Below are positions 45,696 to 54,754 of a DNA stretch of 59,839 bases, in pieces. The DNA comes from Fulvimarina manganoxydans. Its GTDB lineage: Bacteria; Pseudomonadota; Alphaproteobacteria; Rhizobiales; Rhizobiaceae. The position numbers and the translations under genes were made by a program. The notes under the pieces were generated by a model. It ran no database searches. It was not told the origin of the DNA and saw only the letters and a program-made list of their open reading frames with translations. Within the stretch, counting starts at the first letter, position 1; each line of letters begins with the position of its first letter. Location of the stretch: NCBI RefSeq assembly GCF_900176465.1, contig NZ_FWXR01000025.1, forward strand, positions 1 through 59,839. The letters are read 5' to 3'.

Positions 45696-48600
45696 GTGAC
45701 GAGCGGGCTTATCTTCATCGTCGCGATCGTCTATCTCCTGATCCTGTTCGCCGTCGCCTATTGGGGCGATCTGCGCGCCCAGATCGTGGGTCAGGTTCGA
45801 AGCCGGCCGGTGATCTACAGCCTCAGTCTCGCGGTCTATTGCACATCATGGACGTTCTATGGCGCGGTCGGCACCGCTGCGCGCGACGGGATAAGCTTTC
45901 TCGCGATCTATATCGGCCCGATGCTGGTCTTTCTTTTCGCGCCGACCTTCATCGAGAAGCTGGTGCAACTGTCCAAGGCCGAGCGCATCACCACGGTCGC
46001 CGACTTCATCGCCTCGCGCTATGGCAAGGATCAACGGGTCGCTGCGCTCGCGACGCTGATCGCCGTCATTGGGACTGTCCCCTATATTTCGCTCCAGCTG
46101 AAGGCGATCGCGACCAGCGTGACCGCGCTCGTCTCCTATTTCGGACCCGCCTTCAAACTGCCGCCGCTTTTCGGCGATCTTGCTCTCGTCGTCGCCGTCG
46201 TGCTCGGCCTGTTCACGATCTTGTTCGGCACGCGCCATGCCGATGCGACCGAACATCAGAGCGGGCTCGTTCTGGCCGTCGCGATGGAATCGATCGTCAA
46301 GCTCGTGGCGCTCCTTGCCATCGGCATCTGGGTGACCTTCTTCCTCTTCGAGCCGGGTGAACTTTTGGAAAAAGCCTTGGACAACCCGCAAGTCATGGCG
46401 GCTTTCACGCGGCCGCCTGACGGCGAGTTCTTCGCGGCGCTTGGCCTGTCGGCGCTGGCAATCGTGCTTCTGCCGCGCCAATTCCACATGACAGTGGTCG
46501 AGAACCGCGATCCGGTCGAGATTCGCCGAGCTCGCTGGATCTTTCCCCTTTATCTCGTCGGCATCAATCTCTTCGTGATCCCGATCGCGGCCGCCGGGAT
46601 TATTCTTCTGGGTAGCGCCGTCGATGCCGACTTCTACGTCCTCACTCTGCCTTTGAGCGCAGGGTCGGACACGCTGGCGATCGTCGCCTTCATCGGTGGG
46701 CTGTCCGCTGCGACCGCCATGGTGATCGTGGCGAGCGTCGCGCTCTCGATCATGGTCTCGAACGATCTTGTCCTGCCGACCCTGTTCCAAAGAAAGATCG
46801 GCGATCCCGGCCGTAGCGATGCAACGCGCCTCATCCTCAATGTCAGACGATCCTCGATCCTCGCGATCGTCTTCCTTGCCTATATCTTCTATCGCCTGGC
46901 GGGCGCTGGAAGCGGTCTGTCCTCCATCGGGCTTCTCTCCTTCTCGGCCATCGCGCAGCTCGCCCCGCCGCTCCTTCTCGGTCTTTTCTGGCGCAGAGCC
47001 CATGCAAGGGGGGCGATCGTCGGGCTCGTGACCGGCATTCTCGCCTGGTCCTACACGCTGCTTCTGCCGACCATCATCGGCGCGCCGTCGACGGCCGATC
47101 ATGTCCAAAGCACCACCTCGCTCGTATCGCTCTTTCCGGGCTTCGACCCTCTTCTCTTTGGCAGCGTCTTCTCCTTGACGATAAACACGATCGGCGTCGT
47201 CATCGGTTCGCTGACGCGGCGCGCGACGCCTCTTGAGCGTATCCAGGCCTCCGTTTTCACGACGGCCAACAGCCAAGGCCGGATCGGCCCGGGCGGAATG
47301 CGTGCCGGCGTCACCATCGCCGAGCTGAAGGCGGCGATCGCGCGTTATCTCGGCGCCGATCGCACCGAACGCTCTTTCGAGACCTTTGGTCGCCAGGAGC
47401 AGCGGCAGCTGCAACACGACGCAGTTGCCGACACGGCCATCATCCGCTTCTCCGAGCAGCTACTCGCCTCTGCGATCGGATCGGCTTCGTCCCGTCTCGT
47501 CCTGTCGCTTCTCTTCCAGCGCCATGCCGATTCCTCCCGCTCAGCCCTGCGGCTTCTCGACGATGCCTCGGAGGCACTGCAATATAACCGCGATCTCCTG
47601 CGCATCGCTCTCGACCAGGTGGATCAGGGCCTTGCGGTACTCGACGCCGATTTTCGCCTCACCTTCTGGAATCGGCAGTTTCGCGACCTCCTCGCGCTCC
47701 CGGCCGAATTCGGTCAGGTCGGAACGCCGATCACCGCCATTCTCGACCGGCTCCAGGCCGCCGGCGAGATCGATGGGCGCGTTTATGAAAAGACGTTCAA
47801 CGCGCTGACGGAGCCACCCGTCTCCCGCCTTCTGACCCTTGCCCGCTCCGATCGGGTCATCGAGATCCGCGCCAACCCCATGCCCCAGGGCGGCATCGCG
47901 GCGACCGTCTCCGACATCACCGAGCGGGTGCGCCAAGCGGCGGCTCTTCGCGAGATGAACGAAACGCTGGAGGAACGCGTGCGCAACCGGACAGCCGCCC
48001 TCACGGCGGCAAACGAGGCCCTGGGACGGGCCCGGCGCGACGCGGAAGCAGCCAATCTCGGCAAGACGCGCTTCCTTGCTGCGGCCGGTCACGACATTCT
48101 TCAGCCACTGAACGCTGCCCGGCTTTACACCTCCGCGCTTCAGGAGCGCTTCTCCGACCTGCCCGGCGCCGAGATGGCGGGGCGCATCGGCTCGTCCCTC
48201 GAAGCCGTCGAAACAATCATCGAGGCGGTTCTCGACATTTCGCGGCTCGAAGCCGGCGGGCTTCAGCCTAGGATGGAGGATTTCGAGCTGGAACCGCTTC
48301 TGCGGCAGGTGGAGTCGGACATGCGGCCGCTGGCTGCCGAGCGAGGCCTTTCGCTGAAATTCGTCGGCACAAGCACGACGGTCCGTTCCGACCGCGCCTT
48401 GCTGCGGCGCCTGATCCAGAATCTCGTCTCCAATGCCGTCAAGTACACGCGGACGGGAAAGGTCGTGGTCGGTGTCCGCCACAGGGGCAACAATGGTGTC
48501 GAGCTGGAAGTCGTCGACAGCGGCATCGGCATTCCCGAGGACAAGCTCGATGCGATCTATACGGAGTTCGTGCGGCTCGATGAGGGGAGCCGTACGGCGG

Positions 48601-49169
48601 CCGGCCTGGGCCTCGGCCTATCCATCGTCGACCGCATCGCCCGCACGCTCGATCTCCCCATCAGAGTGCGCTCCGTTCACGGACGCGGCTCGCGGTTCCG
48701 CGTCGGCTTGCGCCAGGCCCAAACAAAGCCCCGACCCGCTCAAGCGCCTGCCTCCGAGATGAAGAAAGCTGGTACGGGGGCGATGACCGGCACCGTCATC
48801 GTCTCGATCGACAACGAGGCGGCCATCCGCGAGGGAATGCGCGCACTTCTGTCCGGTTGGGGCTGCACAGTCCACGCCCATGCCTCGGCGGCCGAGGCGA
48901 TCGAGAGCCTTGCGAATTTGCAGACGCAGCCTGACGTGGCATTGATCGACTACCATCTCGACAAGGGAACAGGTCTCCAGGCGGCAGCCGAGTTGCGCGA
49001 GGCTATCCGCGCCGATCTTCCGATCGTTCTCGTCACCGCGGACCGCTCGCTAGAGCTTCGCGAGGCGGCGAGCGCGGTCTCGATCGAGGTCCTGTCGAAA
49101 CCGCTCAAACCGGCGGCCCTACGCGCGCTCCTGCGGCGCCTGTCGCAGCCGCCGATCACCGCCGAATAG
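45696..49169 (+). CDS. SSS-transporter-like hybrid sensor histidine kinase
   Basis: 1157 residues in one chain. About 1-500 is a sodium:solute symporter domain with some 13 helices ([20 protein letters not shown] at the start; [15 protein letters not shown]). About 630-745 is a PAS domain, then a coiled coil ([20 protein letters not shown]). HisKA follows with His799 ([10 protein letters not shown]), then the ATPase ([28 protein letters not shown]), and a C-terminal receiver with Asp1085 ([14 protein letters not shown]). CbrA of pseudomonads is the nearest well-known design. The ligand is unknown. No partner regulator is adjacent. Start GTG 45696 has GGGAGG about 11 bases upstream; the frame reaches 49 residues further without homology. 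Confidence 0.9.
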   Translation: MTSGLIFIVAIVYLLILFAVAYWGDLRAQIVGQVRSRPVIYSLSLAVYCTSWTFYGAVGTAARDGISFLAIYIGPMLVFLFAPTFIEKLVQLSKAERITTVADFIASRYGKDQRVAALATLIAVIGTVPYISLQLKAIATSVTALVSYFGPAFKLPPLFGDLALVVAVVLGLFTILFGTRHADATEHQSGLVLAVAMESIVKLVALLAIGIWVTFFLFEPGELLEKALDNPQVMAAFTRPPDGEFFAALGLSALAIVLLPRQFHMTVVENRDPVEIRRARWIFPLYLVGINLFVIPIAAAGIILLGSAVDADFYVLTLPLSAGSDTLAIVAFIGGLSAATAMVIVASVALSIMVSNDLVLPTLFQRKIGDPGRSDATRLILNVRRSSILAIVFLAYIFYRLAGAGSGLSSIGLLSFSAIAQLAPPLLLGLFWRRAHARGAIVGLVTGILAWSYTLLLPTIIGAPSTADHVQSTTSLVSLFPGFDPLLFGSVFSLTINTIGVVIGSLTRRATPLERIQASVFTTANSQGRIGPGGMRAGVTIAELKAAIARYLGADRTERSFETFGRQEQRQLQHDAVADTAIIRFSEQLLASAIGSASSRLVLSLLFQRHADSSRSALRLLDDASEALQYNRDLLRIALDQVDQGLAVLDADFRLTFWNRQFRDLLALPAEFGQVGTPITAILDRLQAAGEIDGRVYEKTFNALTEPPVSRLLTLARSDRVIEIRANPMPQGGIAATVSDITERVRQAAALREMNETLEERVRNRTAALTAANEALGRARRDAEAANLGKTRFLAAAGHDILQPLNAARLYTSALQERFSDLPGAEMAGRIGSSLEAVETIIEAVLDISRLEAGGLQPRMEDFELEPLLRQVESDMRPLAAERGLSLKFVGTSTTVRSDRALLRRLIQNLVSNAVKYTRTGKVVVGVRHRGNNGVELEVVDSGIGIPEDKLDAIYTEFVRLDEGSRTAAGLGLGLSIVDRIARTLDLPIRVRSVHGRGSRFRVGLRQAQTKPRPAQAPASEMKKAGTGAMTGTVIVSIDNEAAIREGMRALLSGWGCTVHAHASAAEAIESLANLQTQPDVALIDYHLDKGTGLQAAAELREAIRADLPIVLVTADRSLELREAASAVSIEVLSKPLKPAALRALLRRLSQPPITAE

Positions 49170-49180
49170 GCCGGCGTTCG

Positions 49181-50089
49181 TCAGAACACCTCGCTGAGCA
49201 CCTCTCGCAAGCCCACCATCCGCACGATATCCTCGCGCTTCATACCGGCTTCCCGCAGCGCGCGCAGCGAGGTGTCCTGGGCGCTCTTCGAAAGCTTTCG
49301 TCCATCGGAGCCGAGGATGAGGTCGTGATGATGATAACGCGGGCTCGGCAGCCCGAGCAGGGACTGAAGCAGGCGATGGACGCTCGTTGAAAAAAACAGA
49401 TCGCGGCCGCGCACCACATCGCTCACGCCCTGAAGGGCATCATCCACGACGACCGAAAGATGGTAGCTCGTCGGAATATCCATGCGCCCGAGAACGACGT
49501 CGCCCCATTGCATGGGATTGGCTCGAATATCTCCTGTCTCGCCGGATGGCCCCTCGCCGCTTTCCTGCCAATGAAGCGCCGGGACGAATTCGATCGCTTT
49601 CTCCATATCGAGGCGCCAGGCAAAGCGCTCCCCCGCGGCCATCTTTCGCTCGCGTGCCGCGGTCGAGACCTTTCGATCGAAGCCCGGATAGAGCGGCGCT
49701 CCGTCCGGATCACGCGGCCAGTCATGCCCGTTCTCCTCACGATAGCGTTCGGCGAAACTGCGAATCTCGCCCCTCGTCATGAAGGCTGGATAGACGAGTT
49801 CTTCGGCCGCCAGGCTTTCGAGCGCCGCGGCATAGTCGGCGAAATGATCCGACTGGCGACGCGGCTCCTCGTCCCACTCGATGCCGAGAAAAACGAGATC
49901 GTCGAGGACTTGCCTCTCGAAGGCCTTGGTGCATCGCTCCCGGTCGATATCTTCGAGGCGCAGAAGAAAACGCCCGTTATTGGCCCGCGCCATCGCGTGA
50001 TTGATCAGGGCGGAATAGGCGTGGCCGAGATGCAGCTCTCCATTCGGACTGGGGGCGAATCGAAACACCGGCCGGTCTGTCGAGGTCAC
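49181..50089 (-). CDS. gluQ: Glutamyl-Q tRNA(Asp) synthetase
   Basis: 302-residue truncated GluRS homologue that glutamylates queuosine in tRNA-Asp. It has the HIGH-like motif SPNGELHLGHAYS (about 12-24), the class I catalytic segment and KLSKS (about 264-268), but lacks the anticodon-binding domain of full GluRS. Start GTG 50089 has GGAG seven bases upstream. Convergent with the hybrid kinase, whose stop is only 11 bases away, and divergent from alkA across a 159-base spacer. Confidence 0.93.
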   Translation of the reverse strand: MTSTDRPVFRFAPSPNGELHLGHAYSALINHAMARANNGRFLLRLEDIDRERCTKAFERQVLDDLVFLGIEWDEEPRRQSDHFADYAAALESLAAEELVYPAFMTRGEIRSFAERYREENGHDWPRDPDGAPLYPGFDRKVSTAARERKMAAGERFAWRLDMEKAIEFVPALHWQESGEGPSGETGDIRANPMQWGDVVLGRMDIPTSYHLSVVVDDALQGVSDVVRGRDLFFSTSVHRLLQSLLGLPSPRYHHHDLILGSDGRKLSKSAQDTSLRALREAGMKREDIVRMVGLREVLSEVF

Positions 50090-50248
50090 GGGCGAGCTCC
50101 TGTCGGGCGTTGGATCGGCCTTGAACCCTCAAAGGGCGGCGGGCTCGATGGCTTTGAACACTGCGCCTTCGCAAGAAGGCTGCGGCCGCGTCGCGACTTT
50201 GCGGATGGCGGCATCGGCCTATCGACGGAATGCGAAAGGAGAATGGCG

Positions 50249-50911
50249 ATGACCAAGGGGACCAAAGAGGCGCGACTGATCACCTGCGAGGCCGATATCG
50301 CGGCAGGGCTCGATGCCCTGGTGGCGCTCGACCCACGCCTTGGCCCCGTCGTCGAGACCGCTGGCATGGTGCCGCTGCGCCTGCGCCCCGGCGGCTTGAA
50401 GGGCCTCTGCGCGATCGTCACCGCGCAGCAGGTCTCGAAGGCGAGCGCCGATGCGATCTTCGGCCGGCTCTCGGACCAAGCCGATCTCGACGATGCCTTG
50501 GCGGTCGCGTCACTGAGCGATGACGCCTTTCGCGCAGCCGGGCTCTCGCGCCCCAAACAAAGGACGATCCTCGGTTTGGCTGAAGCGGCAGCAGACGGTC
50601 GGTTGGATTTCGATCGTCTCTCGAGCGCTTCGGGTCCCGATGCGGTTGCGGAACTGATGGCCTTGAAAGGGATCGGCATCTGGACGGCGCAATGTTATCT
50701 TCTCTTCTGTGTCGGCCATGCAGACGTCTTTCCTGGCGGGGATCTCGCTCTTCAGGCGGCGCTCGCCCATGCCTTCGCGCTCACAGAGCGACCAAAACCC
50801 AAGGAAGCGGATGCGATCGCCGCCGCGTGGGCGCCACACCGCTCGGTCGCCGCGCGGCTTTTTTGGGCCTATTACGCGGCGACCGCCCGGCGGGACGCCG
50901 TGCCCCTTTGA
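50249..50911 (+). CDS. alkA: DNA-3-methyladenine glycosylase II (AlkA-like)
   Basis: Removes alkylated purines from DNA. 220 residues with a helix-hairpin-helix-GPD core: LMALKGIGIWTAQCYLLF (about 140-157), then the catalytic Asp in PGGDLALQ. This is the compact alphaproteobacterial form without the N-terminal TBP-like domain of E. coli AlkA. The ATG at 50249 lies seven bases after AGGAG; the ATG two codons earlier is too close to it. The much longer frame upstream runs antisense through gluQ and is not coding. With the unlinked alkB at 17.2-17.8 kb, two alkylation-repair genes are present in the window. Confidence 0.93.
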   Translation: MTKGTKEARLITCEADIAAGLDALVALDPRLGPVVETAGMVPLRLRPGGLKGLCAIVTAQQVSKASADAIFGRLSDQADLDDALAVASLSDDAFRAAGLSRPKQRTILGLAEAAADGRLDFDRLSSASGPDAVAELMALKGIGIWTAQCYLLFCVGHADVFPGGDLALQAALAHAFALTERPKPKEADAIAAAWAPHRSVAARLFWAYYAATARRDAVPL

Positions 50912-50993
50912 CGCCTTGCCCGCGACCCTTCGTCCCGCGCCTGCCGGGCGGCGGAGAGCACCCGCACCGCGCCTTCAACAGCGATCCACGAAC

Positions 50994-51002
50994 TTATCCA
51001 CA
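50994..51002 (+). promoter_or_regulatory. Perfect DnaA-box sequence upstream of the HNH gene
   Basis: TTATCCACA, the consensus DnaA box, lies 168 bases before the HNH endonuclease start in the 258-base alkA-HNH spacer. A single box does not make an origin and may be chance. No cluster of boxes or AT-rich unwinding region is seen nearby. Confidence 0.3.
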
Positions 51003-51169
51003 ACATCTTCACACCCCCTCGCCGGCTTGGAGATCATCACGATTTGCGCAGGGAAATGGGCAGGACGCCGCACCGCGGAAGGGCAAGGCTTCACAAAGGC
51101 GACATGTTGGAGCACGATAACGCATACGGGACCTAACTCCGGGTCCATAAAGAGGAAAGGAGCTTGTCG

Positions 51170-51730
51170 GTGACGATCGCTGTCCCTCAGGATCTCTCCC
51201 CGGCGCTCGTCCTGAACGCAGACTACCGACCACTGAGCTATTATCCCTTATCGCTCTGGTCGTGGCAGGACGCGATCAAGGCGGTGTTCTTGGATCGGGT
51301 GACGATCCTTGCCGAGTATGATCGGGCGGTTCGAAGTCCGCGCTATTCGATGCGCCTTCCTTCCGTCGTTTGCCTCAAAAGCTATATCAAGCCAGCGCGA
51401 AACCCCGCCTTCACGCGCTTCAACGTCTTCCTCCGCGACCGCTTCCATTGCCAATATTGCGGATCGCCCCATGACCTCACCTTCGATCACGTCATTCCGC
51501 GATCCCGTGGCGGACTGACCACCTGGGAAAATGTCGTCGCCGCCTGCTCGCCCTGCAATCTGAAAAAGGGCGGCCTCATGCCGAAAGCCGCCGGTATGAT
51601 CCCGCGACAGACCCCCTATCAGCCGACCGTTCACGATCTCCACAACAACGGTCGTCTCTTCCCGCCCAATTATCTCCACGAGAGCTGGCTCGATTATCTC
51701 TACTGGGATTCTGAACTCGATCCCGAGTGA
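51170..51730 (+). CDS. HNH endonuclease family protein
   Basis: 186 residues, a widespread single-copy HNH protein of alphaproteobacteria. The N-terminal ~95 residues are family-specific (ALVLNADYRPLSYYPLSLWSWQDAI). The HNH motif runs CQYCGSP, TFDHVIPRSRGG, WENVVAACSPCNLKKGG, with four zinc-ligand cysteines in two CxxC pairs and the catalytic His in DHVIP. No toxin delivery, phage or methylase neighbour is present, so a housekeeping DNA-processing role is more likely than defence. The start is GTG 51170, seven bases after AGGAG; TTG 51164 is too close to it. Confidence 0.92.
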   Translation: MTIAVPQDLSPALVLNADYRPLSYYPLSLWSWQDAIKAVFLDRVTILAEYDRAVRSPRYSMRLPSVVCLKSYIKPARNPAFTRFNVFLRDRFHCQYCGSPHDLTFDHVIPRSRGGLTTWENVVAACSPCNLKKGGLMPKAAGMIPRQTPYQPTVHDLHNNGRLFPPNYLHESWLDYLYWDSELDPE

Positions 51731-52188
51731 GGAGCGCTTCCGGCTTCGAGTGGTCATAGAGATCAGCGGCGCGAAACGGGCATCTGCCACTGACAGAGCC
51801 TGGCACTCGCTGTTCAATCCTGTAGAAGCGCCCGGTGCTTCTTGAGTACCGGGCGCGCTCTCTATGGCCTACCCTCCCCGACATCCCTCGGACAGAAGAG
51901 CGTGGACCGTTTTTTTGAACACGAAGCGAGAAACGCTCTGATATCAACATTTGCCATTCGCCCGGCGCCCGTTCGATGAGCGGTCAAAACGCCTGTGATC
52001 GTGTTCAGTCGGCCTGTGCGCGCAGATACTTGGATCGCTTTCCATTGGCCGTCAAACGGTCTGTAATGTTTTCATCATCGACTTCGCCGGAACGATTAAA
52101 GAAGCGCTTCATTCTCCGTACACAACATGCGACTTGAATATTCTTATCAGGAATACTTCCGTCGCACATCTCAATACGGAGGACATTC
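51731..52188. other. 458-base intergenic region with a hairpin at 51828-51856
   Basis: GCGCCCGGT and ACCGGGCGC form a 9-bp stem with an 11-base loop about 100 bases after the HNH stop; no U-run follows, so termination is uncertain. From about 51900 to 52188 the sequence is AT-richer than its surroundings and probably carries the promoter of the small secreted protein. The GGAGG ribosome site for that gene is at about 52179-52183. No coding frame here looks real. Confidence 0.45.
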
Positions 52189-52650
52189 ATGCTTCATATC
52201 GCAAAAACCGTCGGAATTGCCACACTTATGTCCGGCTTCGCCCTTGCCCCGGCGCTCGCACAGAGCGACAGCAACACCACAAACAATGCCGGTTCATCAG
52301 ATATGTCTTCGTCCGGCGCTGCCGCTTCCGGCGGCAACGGCATGTCCAGCGAGGCGATGGTCGCCAGCCAGGACAAGGTGCTGAAAGCCCTTGAGCAGGC
52401 CGGCTACACCGACGCTCAGGTGATGGACGCCGCCTATCTCGTGCGGGCATCGACGCCGGATGGGGAGACAGTGATCATGATGATCGACACATCCGGGCGC
52501 GTGATCGGCTCCTCGGCAGCAGGCGGTCAGATGGACTCCACAGGGACGGGTAGCAGCGGCACTCAGTCCGGGACGAGCACCGGCTCCAACGCCGGAACCA
52601 ATTCGACCGGCAGCAGCGCGGGCGACTCGGGCTCGGCCAGCAATAACTAA
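52189..52650 (+). CDS. Small secreted Ser/Gly/Thr-rich protein with PepSY-like core
   Basis: 153 residues. Sec signal peptide (about 1-25, cleavage after PALAQ), a Ser/Asn/Gly-rich segment (26-52), a short alpha/beta core (about 55-110; VLKALEQAGYTDAQVMDAAYLVRAS, then MMIDTSGRVIGSS) that resembles a PepSY repeat, and a disordered tail of Ser/Gly/Thr/Asn. Strong ribosome site GGAGG. Similar small exported proteins are common in Hyphomicrobiales and uncharacterised; a periplasmic or surface role is likely. It has its own terminator. Confidence 0.8.
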   Translation: MLHIAKTVGIATLMSGFALAPALAQSDSNTTNNAGSSDMSSSGAAASGGNGMSSEAMVASQDKVLKALEQAGYTDAQVMDAAYLVRASTPDGETVIMMIDTSGRVIGSSAAGGQMDSTGTGSSGTQSGTSTGSNAGTNSTGSSAGDSGSASNN

Positions 52651-52686
52651 GTGCCTGCCTCGAAATGAATTTTTCGGACTATCCCG

Positions 52687-52715
52687 CCCCGGCGTCTCTC
52701 TTCGCCGGGGCTTTT
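52687..52715 (+). terminator. Rho-independent terminator of the small secreted protein gene
   Basis: CCCCGGCG (52687-52694), 8-base loop, CGCCGGGG (52703-52710), followed by CTTTT. On the plus strand this is a good intrinsic terminator 37 bases past the stop, and only 15 bases before the end of the convergent dehydrogenase gene. Confidence 0.83.
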
Positions 52716-52729
52716 CGCCCGAACCGCCC

Positions 52730-53701
52730 TTAACGGCGGGCGACGACATTGACGAGCTCGTCTCCGGCTGCCAGGCGACGGACATTCTCCGCGATCGTCT
52801 TTTGGCGGCGCTCGATCGTGCCGAAGGTCCAGGCGGACATATGCGGCGTCATCAAGACATTCGTCAGCGTCTCGAAGGCAAAGCGCGAGGGCTTCGGGTT
52901 CGGTGCATCTCCCGTCGGATAGACATACCATGTGTCGATGATCCCATCGATCCGACCACTCGACAATGCCGCGAACAAGGCGGCTTCATCGATCACCGGT
53001 CCGCGACCGACATTCATGATCAGAGCACCATCGCGCATCGATGCGAGTGCCTTGGCATCGATCAGGCCTTCGGTCTGTTCCGTAAGCGGCAAGGTTGCGA
53101 TGACGATATCGGCCGAGCCCATGAAGGCTGACAAGTCCGATAGAGCGAAGGCTTGATCGATCCCAGCATTGGCGTCCGGCGCCGATCGGTTGCAGACGGT
53201 AACGCCCATTCCGAACGCCTTTGCCGATTTGGCGATCGCCTTTCCGATATGGCCAAAGCCGAGAATACCGATCGTCTGGCTGGAGAGTTCGCTCCGGAGC
53301 CCCGTCGGCTTTCCCGCCCAATAAGACCAATCGCCGTTCCGGAGCTGATCATCGGCTTGGCCCAACGGAACATGGCGGGCGAGCAGCGCAGCCATTACAT
53401 ATTCGGCGATGGCGCCCTCATGCCCAAAAGCGTTGCAGACGGTCGCGCCCTCGGGAAGCCTGGCCATATCGATCTTATCGACGCCCGCTGCCGGGGCCTG
53501 ATAGAGTTTTGCGCTCAGCGGAACCGGATGATGGGCGCTCAAGGCGACGCCCACCACGACATCCGCCGATTCGAATATTTCTTTTTCTCCATCGCGCTCC
53601 AGCGCGTCCGAGACGAGAGCAACATCATGCCCCGGCTTCAGATGCGCCTCAAAGCCGCGCAAGAAGGTTTCGGCGTTCGAGCCGTGAAAGACGATACGCA
53701 T
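52730..53701 (-). CDS. D-2-hydroxyacid dehydrogenase (glyoxylate/hydroxypyruvate reductase type)
   Basis: 323-residue NAD(P)H-dependent dehydrogenase. The Rossmann motif GILGFGHIGKAIAKSAKAFGM (split at about 146-166), LPLTEQTEGLIDA and NVGRGPVIDEAALFAAL (with the catalytic Arg/Glu region) are clear. The catalytic His is in MTPHMSAWTF near residue 290. The closest functional group reduces glyoxylate or hydroxypyruvate; phosphoglycerate dehydrogenase is less likely because the ACT domain is absent. GGAG lies seven bases before the ATG. Single-gene unit, no linked partner. Confidence 0.88.
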   Translation of the reverse strand: MRIVFHGSNAETFLRGFEAHLKPGHDVALVSDALERDGEKEIFESADVVVGVALSAHHPVPLSAKLYQAPAAGVDKIDMARLPEGATVCNAFGHEGAIAEYVMAALLARHVPLGQADDQLRNGDWSYWAGKPTGLRSELSSQTIGILGFGHIGKAIAKSAKAFGMGVTVCNRSAPDANAGIDQAFALSDLSAFMGSADIVIATLPLTEQTEGLIDAKALASMRDGALIMNVGRGPVIDEAALFAALSSGRIDGIIDTWYVYPTGDAPNPKPSRFAFETLTNVLMTPHMSAWTFGTIERRQKTIAENVRRLAAGDELVNVVARR

Positions 53702-53832
53702 GAGGGCGCTCCGCTGAGTTGGTCGTCTCGCCTTAGCAAATTCGCCTGCGACGGAAACCCATCTCTTGCCGATTTAAGAAAGTGACCAGGAGCGGCTGAT
53801 CAGACGTCAGCCCAATCTACAAAACGGGAACT

Positions 53833-54750
53833 CTACAAAACGGGAACGCCCGTTTGCTGTGCTTCCTCTTCCGGCTCCACATGAATGTGGACTTGAGCAT
53901 TCTCAAATGCCGCGCCGAGCCCCTCCTCGATCCGGTCGCAGATGATATGGGCATCGCCCACGGTCATTTCGCTCGGAACGACGAGATGAAATTCGATGAA
54001 GATCATTCGCCCGGAACGGCGCGTGCGCAGATCATGAACCTCGATCGCGCCGGAGGCATTCGCCGAGATCAATTCGCGGACCTTGGCCTCCTCCTCCGGC
54101 TCGATCGCCTGATCCATGAGCCCGGACAGCGACGTGGTGACCACGTTGAAGCCCTCGCGCAGAATGTTCAGCGCGACAAGGGCCGCCAGAAGCGGATCGA
54201 TGATCGGGATATGCGTCCAGGTCGCGACGACGAGGCCACAAAACACCCCAACGGAGGTGAAGACATCGGCCATCAAATGCCGGGAATCGGCGGCGAAGGC
54301 GGGCGATCGAACCCGTCGGGACAACCGTTTGAGATAGAGCGCCCAGCCGAAATTCAGCGCCGTGGCGCCGGCATTGATCGCAAGGCCCAGAGCGGGCGCA
54401 TCGATCGCGCGCGGCTCCTGGAACGCGCCCCAGGCCTCGATGAGGATCAGCACGGCGGCACCGGCGATCATTACGCCCTCGACGACCGCCGAGAAATATT
54501 CCGCCTTGGTGTGACCGAAGGGATGATCGCTATCGGCCGGCTTGTAAGACAGCGAGATCGCCCAGAGGGCGATGAGCCCCGCCACCACATTGACGATCGA
54601 TTCCAGCGCATCGGAGAATAAGGCGACCGAGCCGGTCACGTGGTATGCGGCATATTTGATGGCCAGAACCACGCAGGCGATCAGGACGGATGCGATCGCC
54701 ACGCGCTTGGCGAGCGGTGCGCCCGCCTCCTCCTTTCCCAACTCGGCCAT
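53833..54750 (-). CDS. Cation diffusion facilitator transporter
   Basis: 305-residue CDF-family divalent-metal/proton antiporter (FieF/ZitB group). Six transmembrane helices fill the first ~210 residues. The metal-site motifs are VALFSDALESIVN in TM2 and FAADSRHLMADVFTS in TM5; the cytoplasmic domain (about 215-295) has the IEFHLVVPSEMTVGDAH beta-alpha pattern and HIHVEP. The exported metal (Zn, Fe or Mn) cannot be assigned. The ATG at 54750 is four bases after the trpE(G) stop; a frame 17 residues longer would overlap it. It is probably expressed at least partly from the trpE(G) transcript. Confidence 0.9.
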   Translation of the reverse strand: MAELGKEEAGAPLAKRVAIASVLIACVVLAIKYAAYHVTGSVALFSDALESIVNVVAGLIALWAISLSYKPADSDHPFGHTKAEYFSAVVEGVMIAGAAVLILIEAWGAFQEPRAIDAPALGLAINAGATALNFGWALYLKRLSRRVRSPAFAADSRHLMADVFTSVGVFCGLVVATWTHIPIIDPLLAALVALNILREGFNVVTTSLSGLMDQAIEPEEEAKVRELISANASGAIEVHDLRTRRSGRMIFIEFHLVVPSEMTVGDAHIICDRIEEGLGAAFENAQVHIHVEPEEEAQQTGVPVL

Positions 54751-54754
54751 TGCT

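Noticed and set aside
45846-47417. 523-residue minus-strand open frame
   Set aside because: Antisense to the symporter part of the hybrid kinase; composition is extremely Arg/Asp/Glu-rich and family-less.
49460-50248. N-terminal extension of the AlkA frame
   Set aside because: It runs antisense through gluQ; the AGGAG at 50237-50241 and family homology place the alkA start at 50249.
52005-52190. 61-residue minus-strand frame upstream of the small secreted protein
   Set aside because: No ribosome site or homology, and it occupies the AT-rich promoter region of the plus-strand gene.
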